This document shows positions 1 to 5,178 of a stretch of DNA of 5,352 bases, piece by piece; within the stretch, counting starts at the first letter, position 1, and every line of letters begins with the position of its first letter. The notes below the pieces were generated by a model. That model was not told where the DNA came from and did not search any database. It saw nothing but the letters and a program-made list of their open reading frames with translations. Source of the DNA: Fidelibacterota bacterium (lineage in GTDB: Bacteria; Fidelibacterota; Fidelibacteria; Fidelibacterales; Fidelibacteraceae); the NCBI GenBank assembly GCA_030629925.1, contig DAOVOB010000104.1, positions 1-5,352 on the forward strand, given 5' to 3'. Both the position numbers and the translations under genes were made by a program.

Positions 1-891
1 ATGCCCAAGGGTGGACCCGATGGGGGCGACGGCGGTAACGGCGGATCAGTGATCATCATTGCGTCCTCTCAATTGCATACACTTCAGGATATGCGGTATA
101 ATAGAAAATACAAAGCCGAAAATGGGCGTCCCGGCGAGGGGAATAATCGTTCCGGAAAAAAAGGCAAAGATATTACACTTACCGTACCGGTTGGAACATT
201 GATCAAGAATTTAGATAAAGATGATGAGATCGTAGCCGATATGATAGAGGACGGTCAAGTTTTTGTTGCTACCAAAGGGGGTAACGGAGGTTGGGGAAAT
301 CAGCATTTTGCAAATTCTGTCCAAAAAGCACCTCGTTTCTCAAAGCCCGGTTTACCAGGCGAATATTTGAATGTAGAACTTGAGCTCAAGATCCTAGCAG
401 ATGTCGGACTGGTCGGCTTTCCGAATGCCGGTAAAAGTACCCTGTTATCGGCTATTTCAGCAGCAAAACCCAAGATCGCGGATTATCCTTTTACTACATT
501 GATACCTAATCTCGGAATCATACGTTATGGCGATTATAAATCCTTTGTGATGGCAGATATCCCCGGATTGATCGAGGGTGCACATCTTGGAAAAGGATTG
601 GGAGATCAGTTCCTGCGTCATATCGAACGAACTCAGGTACTTCTTTTCATGATCGACGTCAACGAAGAGGATATCAAAGTTGCATTTGAGACGCTTTTAT
701 CTGAATTGGTCTCATTTAATAAAGAATTAGCTCATAAACCCCGCTTAGTCTGTATCACCAAAATGGACAGCGTGGATATTGGAAATTATAAAGATGATTT
801 TGAGTTGGATGAAAAAGTCTTACATATATCATCTGTAACACGGTATAAAACGGATGAGTTGATCTATACCTTAGCTGAGTATGTAGAATAA
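1..891 (+). CDS. obg: Obg/CgtA GTPase, 5' end missing
   Basis: Obg is an essential cytoplasmic GTPase that associates with the 50S ribosomal subunit and acts in ribosome assembly and stress control. The visible 296 residues start inside the glycine-rich Obg fold: MPKGGPDGGDGGNGG matches the segment that in full-length family members follows roughly 25-30 residues, so the ATG at position 1 is an internal Met and the real start lies upstream of the window. The glycine-rich Obg domain runs to about residue 130 (second Gly cluster KGGNGGWGN, 92-100). The G domain follows: G1 GFPNAGKST (139-147), switch I YPFTTL (162-167), G3 DIPG followed by LIEGA (186-194), G4 TKMD (253-256) and G5 near SSVT (277-280). 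The protein stops soon after G5, so it lacks the extra C-terminal OCT domain found in some Firmicutes Obg proteins; many Obg proteins are this short. The gene ends just before a repeat-rich spacer. Confidence 0.96.
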   Translation: MPKGGPDGGDGGNGGSVIIIASSQLHTLQDMRYNRKYKAENGRPGEGNNRSGKKGKDITLTVPVGTLIKNLDKDDEIVADMIEDGQVFVATKGGNGGWGNQHFANSVQKAPRFSKPGLPGEYLNVELELKILADVGLVGFPNAGKSTLLSAISAAKPKIADYPFTTLIPNLGIIRYGDYKSFVMADIPGLIEGAHLGKGLGDQFLRHIERTQVLLFMIDVNEEDIKVAFETLLSELVSFNKELAHKPRLVCITKMDSVDIGNYKDDFELDEKVLHISSVTRYKTDELIYTLAEYVE

Positions 892-913
892 TCTCATGTA
901 AAGACAGAAAAAC

Positions 914-1019
914 ACCTCTCACAAAGGCGCCAAGTGATACAAAGTCACTAAGAATTTCTCACACAAAGACACTAAGAACACAAAGCCACAAAGTTTACTT
1001 GTGGCTTTATTTTGTGTCT
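914..1019. repeat. Left inverted-repeat array of CACAAAG-type units
   Basis: This spacer is a run of short related units of the form ACAAAG alternating with CACTAAG or CCACAAAG. It includes the 13-nt outer arm (914-926) and the 34-nt inner arm (960-993), both repeated in inverted orientation at 1672-1729. The same units also occur in reverse sense at 999-1019 (TTGTGGCTTT and TTTTGTGTCT), so the left arm itself folds back. No coding capacity is apparent. Confidence 0.85.
982..1013 (+). terminator. Hairpin followed by T-rich tract, possible obg terminator
   Basis: AAAGCCACAA (982-991) pairs perfectly with TTGTGGCTTT (999-1008), a 10-bp stem around a 7-nt loop, followed by TATTTT. It sits about 90 nt after the obg stop and could end obg transcription. 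The T tract is interrupted and the left stem belongs to the inverted-repeat arm, so the hairpin may owe its existence to the repeat rather than to selection as a terminator. Confidence 0.4.
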
Positions 1020-1110
1020 AGAATCACACTTTGTCAAGTTTGAATATTATGTATGGCAATAAAAATGTCCAAATATTAAATTAATACGTAATAAACAAGG
1101 ATGGACGAAA

Positions 1111-1491
1111 ATGAATGAGAATGATATCTCTAAAATAATTGTTGATTGTGCTTACAAAATTCATATTAAAATTGGTTCGGGATTATTTGAGTCTGTTTAT
1201 GAATGCATATTGGAGAAATACCTTACAAAAAGAGGATTAGATGTAAAACGTCAAGTACCGATGCCAATGGAGATCGAAGATATACAAATTGATAGAGCAT
1301 TCATTGCTGACTTAATAATAAATGATAAGGTAATAATTGAATTAAAATCAAAAATGCAATTAACAAATACAGATAAAAAGCAGGTATTAACCTATTTGAA
1401 ACTAAGTGGATACAAATTGGGTTTGTTGATCAATTTCGGTGAAGCTCTTATGAAAGATGGAATTAAAAGAATAATTAACGGGCAAATATAG
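1111..1491 (+). CDS. GxxExxY family protein (PD-(D/E)XK nuclease-like)
   Basis: This 126-residue protein belongs to the small GxxExxY family, which profile databases place in the PD-(D/E)XK nuclease superfamily; no biochemical role is firmly established. Visible marks: an N-terminal helix with the pattern Y-K-I-H-x-K-I-G, the name-giving GLFESVY (G24, E27, Y30), then the nuclease-like core with D67 in FIADLI and E77/K79 in VIIELKS, the QVLTYLKLSGYKLGLLINF strand-helix block (91-109), and KDGIKRI near the end (115-121). Length and motif order are those of a complete member, and the D, E and K candidates for the active site are all kept. The start at 1111 follows an AAGGATGGA purine tract; an ATG at 1101 is out of frame. 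The gene is AT-richer than its neighbours and framed by inverted repeats, which suggests acquisition as a unit. Its cellular function cannot be read from the sequence. Confidence 0.9.
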   Translation: MNENDISKIIVDCAYKIHIKIGSGLFESVYECILEKYLTKRGLDVKRQVPMPMEIEDIQIDRAFIADLIINDKVIIELKSKMQLTNTDKKQVLTYLKLSGYKLGLLINFGEALMKDGIKRIINGQI

Positions 1492-1520
1492 AACTTTCAC
1501 ATGACATTCATACAGTAATA

Positions 1521-1557
1521 AAAAGCCTTATAAGATTAGGGCTTTTGGGTCTTTTGT
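1521..1557 (+). terminator. Rho-independent-like terminator after the GxxExxY gene
   Basis: AAAAGCCTTA (1521-1530) pairs with TAGGGCTTTT (1537-1546) with one G-U pair, giving a 10-bp stem and a 6-nt loop. The descending stem ends in TTTT and a second TCTTTT follows at 1550-1555. It lies about 30 nt after the stop codon, as expected for termination of the single-gene cassette. Confidence 0.65.
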
Positions 1558-1562
1558 GTTTT

Positions 1563-1644
1563 AGTGGAATGATATTGCTTTATGGAAGGTAATAGTTTAA
1601 AAATTGACAAAAAAATATTTCAATTTAAAGAGCAATATATCACT
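1563..1644. repeat. AT-rich imperfect palindrome
   Basis: Nested inverted segments: ATATTGCT (1572-1579) with AGCAATAT (1631-1638), and TTTAAAAATTGA (1596-1607) with TCAATTTAAA (1620-1629, two bases shorter). The outermost AGTG (1563-1566) and CACT (1641-1644) also complement. No ORF is present. Role unknown; it may be part of the cassette end or a decayed hairpin repeat. Confidence 0.4.
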
Positions 1645-1671
1645 CATGATTAAGTGAAAAGCATCATAATT

Positions 1672-1729
1672 CTTTGTGGCTTTGTGTTCTTAGTGACTTT
1701 GTGTGGTGTATTGTGTCTTTGTGAGAGGT
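1672..1729. repeat. Right inverted-repeat arm of the GxxExxY cassette
   Basis: CTTTGTGGCTTTGTGTTC and following bases (inner arm 1672-1705) are the reverse complement of 960-993 with one mismatch. CTTTGTGAGAGGT (1717-1729) is the exact reverse complement of 914-926. The arm ends 25 nt before the dprA start codon, so any dprA promoter immediately upstream lies within or beyond this repeat. Confidence 0.85.
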
Positions 1730-1754
1730 CTGAAAGGTAGTATTAGGTGGAAAA

Positions 1755-2852
1755 ATGGATATAGCATCAATTTCAATTATGTGCGTGGAAGGTATTGGGC
1801 CTCGCTTGTACAAAACCATGATCCAGAAGTTCGGTTCAGCCGAACAGGCACTTCAGCAAGACAAACAAATACTCTTACAAATTCAGGGTATCACCGACGA
1901 GCAGGCATCCGCGATCGTGAATAAGGACTATCGGGAAGCTTTGGATGTTCAATTGAATTGGGTTGAAAAGAGAAAAGCTAAGATCATAACTTTGGGAGAT
2001 GAAACTTATCCCGATATTTTGCGGCAAATATACGATCCACCACCGGTACTGATGATGATGGGCGAGTTCAAGCATGAAGACGATGTTGCCTTTGGTGTGG
2101 TCGGCATGCGATATCCCGATGATTACGGCAAGCAAATGTGCTATAAGATCGCAGGTGGTATTGCCCAAAAGGGCATATGCATTATCAGCGGTATGGCAAA
2201 GGGTATCGATTCCATTGCACATCGCGCCGCACTGGATGCGGGTGCACGTAGTATTGCGGTGATGGGAACCTCATTGGATACCATCTATCCCGCGGAGAAT
2301 AAACACCTTTTCGACGAGATCAAAGAAAAGGGCGTAGTCTGTAGTGAAACACTGATCGGACAAGCAAAATTGCCTTCAAATTTTATCCGGCGCAATCGCA
2401 TTATCAGCGGACTCAGCAGGGGAGTGGTCGTGGTACAAGCCGGAACAAAAAGCGGCTCGCTGGTCACCGCTCTGAACGCCAATGAACAGAATCGGGATGT
2501 TTTTGCCGTCCCCGGTAATGCCCTCAAAGGTCGCCATACCGGCTGCCACAGGCTTATTCGACTTGGTGCCAAAATCGTCGAAAATTCCGATGATGTCATC
2601 AATGAATATCCTTTCCTGAAAGAGCGACTGAATGGGCAAAAAGATATTTTTATTGAAGCTGCCAAAAAAACAAAACTGGGTAACGAGGAAGAAGCCGTCC
2701 TGGAATGCCTGAACAAAGATGGTGTGCATATCGATATGATTTTCGGAAAATGCAAACTAGGCAGAGCACAGATCATGAAAGTGCTGTTGGATCTGGAGAT
2801 AAAAGGCTATGTGGAACGTGGTAAAGGGGATTTTTATACTCGTAATATTTAA
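1755..2852 (+). CDS. dprA: DNA-processing protein DprA (Smf)
   Basis: DprA binds incoming single-stranded DNA in the cytoplasm during natural transformation and loads RecA on it; it is also kept in many bacteria not known to be competent. The 365-residue length is typical. Order of parts: an N-terminal helix-hairpin-helix/SAM-like region (about 1-70; VEGIGPRLYKTM and IQGITDEQA), then the Rossmann-like DprA core with VGMRYPDDYG (116-125), SGMAKGIDSIAHRAALDAG (145-163), GTSLDTIYPAEN (171-182), FIRRNRIISGLSRGVVVVQA (210-229), KSGSLVTALNANEQNRDVFA (232-251) and VPGN (252-255), then a C-terminal winged-helix segment (about 305-365). Departures from the commonest family motifs: GMR for GSR, VQA for VEA and TGCHRLI for the usual GCNxLI. 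The start is supported by AGGTGG (1745-1750) 4 nt before the ATG. The last ~23 codons recur twice downstream, suggesting that the 3' end has been an insertion site. Confidence 0.96.
   Translation: MDIASISIMCVEGIGPRLYKTMIQKFGSAEQALQQDKQILLQIQGITDEQASAIVNKDYREALDVQLNWVEKRKAKIITLGDETYPDILRQIYDPPPVLMMMGEFKHEDDVAFGVVGMRYPDDYGKQMCYKIAGGIAQKGICIISGMAKGIDSIAHRAALDAGARSIAVMGTSLDTIYPAENKHLFDEIKEKGVVCSETLIGQAKLPSNFIRRNRIISGLSRGVVVVQAGTKSGSLVTALNANEQNRDVFAVPGNALKGRHTGCHRLIRLGAKIVENSDDVINEYPFLKERLNGQKDIFIEAAKKTKLGNEEEAVLECLNKDGVHIDMIFGKCKLGRAQIMKVLLDLEIKGYVERGKGDFYTRNI
2783..2852 (+). repeat. dprA 3'-end repeat, copy 1 (inside intact dprA)
   Basis: These last 70 nt of dprA, ending in TAA, align without gaps to 3081-3150 (51/70 identical by my count) and 4861-4930 (61/70). 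They encode the end of the winged-helix region, from Leu-Leu-Asp through Gly-Tyr-Val to Arg-Asn-Ile. Weak similarity to copy 3 extends upstream to about 2772. Confidence 0.9.
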
Positions 2853-2986
2853 GAGACAATAACCAAGAGACAAGAGGCAAGTTGCGCTGGGCACTGGGAA
2901 GGATGAGAGGGGAAAAGAAGAAATGAGAAGGTGAAATGGTGAGAAGGAGTCTGTCATCTCTATCGGATCCCTACGAAGTCTTGACA
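2853..2986. other. Purine-rich low-complexity spacer
   Basis: The stretch between the dprA stop and the first REP-like repeat is dominated on the plus strand by A and G, with recurring GAGACAA, AGAGGCAAG and GAGAAGG words. I see no credible gene, no hairpin with a T tract and no promoter. An open frame on the minus strand (2757-3056) has no recognisable protein features and spans dprA and the repeat, so I do not treat it as a gene. Confidence 0.6.
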
Positions 2987-3075
2987 AAGGAGGGGATATA
3001 AATGAATGTAGTCCCATAGGGACGGCAGCTTTGTAGTAATTTGGCATAACGCACAAACCAAGCTCCGTAGGAGCG
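2987..3075 (+). repeat. REP-like palindromic repeat, copy A
   Basis: This copy aligns without gaps to 5072-5160 (85 of 89 identical). It contains two small perfect palindromes, GTCCC-ATA-GGGAC (3011-3023) and GCTCC-GTA-GGAGC (3062-3074), separated by an unpaired middle including GTAGTAATTTGGCATAACGC. Paired short palindromes with a fixed spacer are typical of REP sequences mobilised by RAYT transposases, and the other copy here leads into a RAYT-like start. Copy A has no transposase beside it and abuts the second dprA tail directly. Confidence 0.8.
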
Positions 3076-3150
3076 GAAGCGCTTTTAGATTTGAAGATAA
3101 TGGGATATGTTAATTGGGGGAAAGAGGATTATTATTCACGCAATATTTGA
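3076..3150 (+). pseudogene. dprA 3'-end fragment, copy 2
   Basis: A remnant of the dprA C-terminus with an open frame: 3082-3150 reads Leu-Leu-Asp-Leu-Lys-Ile-Met-Gly-Tyr-Val, then NWGKEDYYSRNI and TGA. The intact gene has ERGKGDFYTRNI at the same place. Alignment to 2783-2852 is gapless at 51 of 70 nt, and most changes keep the frame and residue character, so this looks like a tail from a related dprA rather than a recent duplicate. The two codons before it (GAA GCG) still resemble the AAA GTG of dprA. It begins right at the end of REP copy A and has no start of its own. Confidence 0.8.
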
Positions 3151-3166
3151 TAATCACAGCTATAAG

Positions 3167-4162
3167 TTATAGGTTATGAGCATACAATTCGGATTTTAAT
3201 AATTCAATTAATTGTTTAAAGTTTAAACTGTTTCCATAGATCATTATTTCTTGCATTTCTTTGTAGTCATTCGCATACAAATCCATAAAACGACCCGGAG
3301 GCAGTATCTTTAGTTGATTAATTGCTAAATTATCATAATCGACGGTTTTTATAGGCGTGAATATTTTTCGATGATTGATTATCGTAGTAAATAATTTAGC
3401 ATTATTCATGGCCGACTGTCCATAATCGGTTTTAATTATTTGAGCAATATCATATAAGTGTCTCGACATTCTATTATATCTGATCTTTTCATCAGGTTTA
3501 TGAAATTCTTCATGAAGTAAGATCATTTTTTCTAAAAATGTTTTTTCAGGTATTACTGTATTGATAAAAAGTTCATTTTCAACGAAATCTGATATTGGAT
3601 AATACTCATCAATTATAGAATTGATTTTCATTTTATTGTAAGGATCCAATAAGGATCTTGCTCCAACTTCTATTAGTACTCTTTTCGGCAAGTAACTTTC
3701 TTTATCAAATACCGATTGATAATTAACTTGAATGGTTTCAGGATCCTGATCTGTTATGTGGGTGTTTTCTACCAATAGTTCATATAGTTGATGATTAATG
3801 CCATAATTCAAAAGTTGCTCATTTAGAATATCAAGCAGGCGAGTTGAAACAAATTCATGCGACTTTCTTCTTAGCTTTCTTATTTGTCCTTTGCTTAATT
3901 TTCCATCAAAACCAAGATGTTTTCTATCAATTGCAATATCAATATCTTCAGAGAAACGTTCAATCAGTTTGTATGCTTTACTTAAGGAAGTACCGCCTTT
4001 AAAAATAAGATGTTGTCCAATATCAGAAGTAAAGATCATTCTTAGTATTAAAGTTACCCAGGCGTCCTTTTCCACAGCCTGTGCCTGAATTCCGGTTGAT
4101 GCACTTAATTGATTAAATAGATCGATCTGTCTTTGTTTTGATAGATTAAGCCAATTTGTCAT
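3167..4162 (-). CDS. abiEii: AbiEii nucleotidyltransferase toxin of the type IV AbiE system
   Basis: This is the toxin of an AbiE-type abortive-infection/toxin-antitoxin pair (PF08843-like nucleotidyltransferase). Characterised AbiEii toxins are bacteriostatic and stop growth of phage-infected cells; related enzymes of the fold modify tRNA 3' ends, but the substrate here is not known. Evidence in the 331 residues: FKGGTSLSKAY (54-64, nucleotide-binding GGTSL motif), SEDIDIAI (71-78, with the metal-binding type D-x-D pair D73/D75), EKTFLEKMILLHEEFHKP (206-223) and RMSRHLYDIAQI (231-242), the usual motif order of the family. Length is typical and there is no signal peptide or membrane segment. 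Its ATG lies within the 3' end of the antitoxin gene (17-nt overlap), which implies a shared transcript and probable translational coupling; no strong Shine-Dalgarno is visible. All motifs are present, so the toxin is probably active. Confidence 0.92.
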   Translation of the reverse strand: MTNWLNLSKQRQIDLFNQLSASTGIQAQAVEKDAWVTLILRMIFTSDIGQHLIFKGGTSLSKAYKLIERFSEDIDIAIDRKHLGFDGKLSKGQIRKLRRKSHEFVSTRLLDILNEQLLNYGINHQLYELLVENTHITDQDPETIQVNYQSVFDKESYLPKRVLIEVGARSLLDPYNKMKINSIIDEYYPISDFVENELFINTVIPEKTFLEKMILLHEEFHKPDEKIRYNRMSRHLYDIAQIIKTDYGQSAMNNAKLFTTIINHRKIFTPIKTVDYDNLAINQLKILPPGRFMDLYANDYKEMQEIMIYGNSLNFKQLIELLKSELYAHNL

Positions 4163-4766
4163 TTTTCGTTTTTTCCAATAGGTCTAAAATAATTTTTTGA
4201 ATCCAAACAGGAGCATGTAAAAGATCATTGCGCAAATTTATTGATTCATTACTTCCTGTGATGATCTTTTCAATTCTTGAAATGTGCTCAAATGTTACAT
4301 TTTCTTTTCCTAAGGTTCTTAGTCCTTGAATTATTAGTTGACTTAGGTAATGATCCGCACTCAGGTTTTTGGGGCTTGTTTTTTTGAAAGTGATCGTTTG
4401 TTTACCAATGTTGATCTTGCGCGCTGAGCCATCAGTTAGATAAACCATATTCATAGGTACCTGGTTTGTTAAGCCAAGACGATATAACGCATATTTTCCT
4501 GTGGGTATTATTCTGGCTTTATCTCTATTTGCTATAGCTTCACCAATTTGTTCTGCTGAGGGATAAATTAAACCAAGTATTTTATCAAATTTCGGATAAT
4601 AATAAATACCCTTTGAAAGCCGGATCAATATCTCCTTATCCGATAACCTTTGTAGAGATTTTCTAACGGTATCGTAATCTGCTATCTCAAAAAAGTCTGA
4701 GATAAAAAGAATACTCCCCGGTTTCTTCTTTTTTAAAATTATTTCTATTTCTTTTAGTGCTGACAT
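4146..4766 (-). CDS. abiEi: AbiEi-type antitoxin/repressor (DUF6088-like)
   Basis: This is the partner of the AbiEii toxin. In studied systems AbiEi neutralises toxicity without binding the toxin (type IV) and represses its own operon by binding inverted repeats in the promoter. The 206-residue protein starts with a winged helix-turn-helix (about 15-58): GSILFISDFF, then DTVRKSLQRLSDKEILIRL and the wing KGIYYYP. A central domain follows with PSAEQIGEAIANRDKARIIP, GKYALYRLGLTNQVP and MVYLTDGSARKINIG, then a helical C-terminus. I chose the ATG at 4764-4766, giving MSALKEIEI; the open frame can be extended to a TTG at 4793, but that adds nine residues lying inside the operator-like palindromes. 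It overlaps abiEii by 17 nt. Confidence 0.85.
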   Translation of the reverse strand: MSALKEIEIILKKKKPGSILFISDFFEIADYDTVRKSLQRLSDKEILIRLSKGIYYYPKFDKILGLIYPSAEQIGEAIANRDKARIIPTGKYALYRLGLTNQVPMNMVYLTDGSARKINIGKQTITFKKTSPKNLSADHYLSQLIIQGLRTLGKENVTFEHISRIEKIITGSNESINLRNDLLHAPVWIQKIILDLLEKTKNDKLA

Positions 4767-4805
4767 AATCTTATTATGTCCCAAAAATAGCAAAAATTAG
4801 GGACA
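4762..4805 (-). promoter_or_regulatory. Operator-like inverted repeats at the abiE operon start
   Basis: Two overlapping inverted repeats cover the abiEi start. GACATAAT (4762-4769) and ATTATGTC (4773-4780) are perfect 8-nt arms with a 3-nt spacer. TGTCCC (4777-4782) and GGGACA (4800-4805) are perfect 6-nt arms with a 17-nt spacer. On the minus strand TATTTTTG also fits the Bacteroidota -7 element TAnnTTTG, though I see no well-spaced -33 partner. Because AbiEi proteins are known to bind paired inverted repeats in their promoters, these are likely operator sites; binding here is inferred. Confidence 0.55.
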
Positions 4806-4849
4806 AAACAACTGTTATTTTTAAATATATTCTAAAAGAATACCTAACT

Positions 4850-4930
4850 ATTATAAAAGGGCTGTTGGATTTGGAGATAAAAGGCTATGTGGAACGTGGG
4901 AAAGGAGATTTTTATGTGAGGAATATTTGA
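4850..4930 (+). pseudogene. dprA 3'-end fragment, copy 3
   Basis: A second detached tail of dprA. Positions 4861-4930 match 2783-2852 at 61 of 70 nt, 47 of the first 50. The encoded residues from Leu-Leu-Asp on are identical to the intact protein except Val for Thr four residues from the end (VRNI versus TRNI), and it stops with TGA. Weaker similarity goes back to about 4850 (ATTATAAAAGG against ATCATGAAAGT). It has no start codon or upstream dprA body and lies just beyond the abiE promoter. It is closer to the intact gene than copy 2 is. Confidence 0.85.
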
Positions 4931-5071
4931 TAATTATGAATTATGGATGATGGATTATGAATGGAGTTGTGAGCGGTAAATGTAGATGGTTGTTGATTTG
5001 GGGATTGGTATAATATTGATGCTTATGTAGGGGTCCCGATATACATCGGGAGAGTCGCCCAAAGATAAAGG
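4931..5071. other. Low-complexity spacer with one hairpin
   Basis: The spacer after the third dprA tail starts with a degenerate ATTATGAATTATGGATGATGG pattern, then G/T-rich sequence. TCCCGAT (5034-5040) and ATCGGGA (5045-5051) form a perfect 7-bp stem with a 4-nt loop, possibly another palindromic repeat remnant. I see no gene; short minus-strand open frames over 4941-5197 run through the repeats and have no recognisable features. Confidence 0.55.
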
Positions 5072-5160
5072 AAGGAGGGGATATAAATGAATGTAGTCCC
5101 ATAAGGACGGTAGCTTTGTAGTAATTTGGCATAACGCACAAACCAAGCTACGTAGGCGCG
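5072..5160 (+). repeat. REP-like repeat, copy B, upstream of the RAYT remnant
   Basis: This matches 2987-3075 with four substitutions and no gaps. Three of the four changes fall in or next to the palindrome arms (GTCCCATAAGGAC, GCTACGTAGGCGC), weakening both hairpins compared with copy A. It ends 18 nt before the ATG of the transposase fragment, the usual relation between such repeats and the RAYT gene that moves them. Confidence 0.8.
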
Positions 5161-5178
5161 ATACAATTAGGAGGATAC

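Larger units (their letters stand above)
914..1729. mobile_element. Putative GxxExxY cassette bounded by inverted CACAAAG repeats
   Basis: An 816-nt block between obg and dprA contains a single gene (GxxExxY family) framed by inverted repeat arms. The inner arms 960-993 and 1672-1705 are reverse complements at 33 of 34 positions, and the outer arms 914-926 and 1717-1729 are perfect over 13 nt. The left arm has an extra ~22 nt between outer and inner parts. The interior is visibly AT-richer than obg and dprA. No transposase or integrase is present, and no target-site duplication is evident to me. That the block is or was mobile is an inference from the symmetry, composition and position in an intergenic gap; it may instead be a gene carried by genome-wide repeats that recombine. 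Confidence 0.5.
2853..4930. mobile_element. Putative abiE island at the dprA 3' end, bounded by dprA tails
   Basis: From the dprA stop to the end of the third dprA tail lie a REP-like repeat, a second dprA tail, the abiE operon and the third tail. The first and third tails are direct repeats 2078 nt apart. The REP-like copies downstream of each are 2085 nt apart, so the two pairs are nearly collinear. This is what integration into a gene 3' end, with frame restoration by the element's own tail, would leave behind. No integrase, excisionase or other mobility gene is in the segment, so mobility is inferred from repeat geometry alone. The operon is AT-richer than dprA. Confidence 0.45.

Noticed and set aside
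914..1036. CRISPR array considered for the evenly spaced CACAAAG units
   Set aside because: The units are 6-9 nt, irregular, without unique spacers of constant length, and there are no cas genes.
1101..1118. Five-codon mini-ORF (ATG GAC GAA AAT GAA TGA) overlapping the GxxExxY start
   Set aside because: It could suggest translational coupling, but it is too short to distinguish from chance and the purine tract serves the 1111 start equally well.
1703..1924. 73-residue plus-strand open frame overlapping the start of dprA
   Set aside because: It runs out of the CACAAAG repeat into dprA in another frame, has no family resemblance and competes with a clear dprA start that has its own ribosome binding site.
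1875..2776. Several minus-strand open frames opposite dprA (1875-2222, 2285-2776, 2376-2729)
   Set aside because: They are antisense shadows of a well-conserved coding gene; their translations show no recognisable motifs.
2757..3056. 99-residue minus-strand open frame, similar at its start to another at 4941-5141 (both begin MCVMPNYYKA)
   Set aside because: The shared N-terminus is the translated reverse strand of the REP-like repeat, which explains the similarity; the rest is low-complexity spacer.
3891..4088. 65-residue plus-strand open frame opposite abiEii
   Set aside because: Antisense to the conserved GGTSL and SEDID motif region of the toxin; no independent support.
4767..4793. Longer abiEi product from a TTG start at 4793
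   Set aside because: The extension would be coded by operator-like palindrome sequence and needs a rare start; the ATG at 4764-4766 gives a normal family N-terminus.
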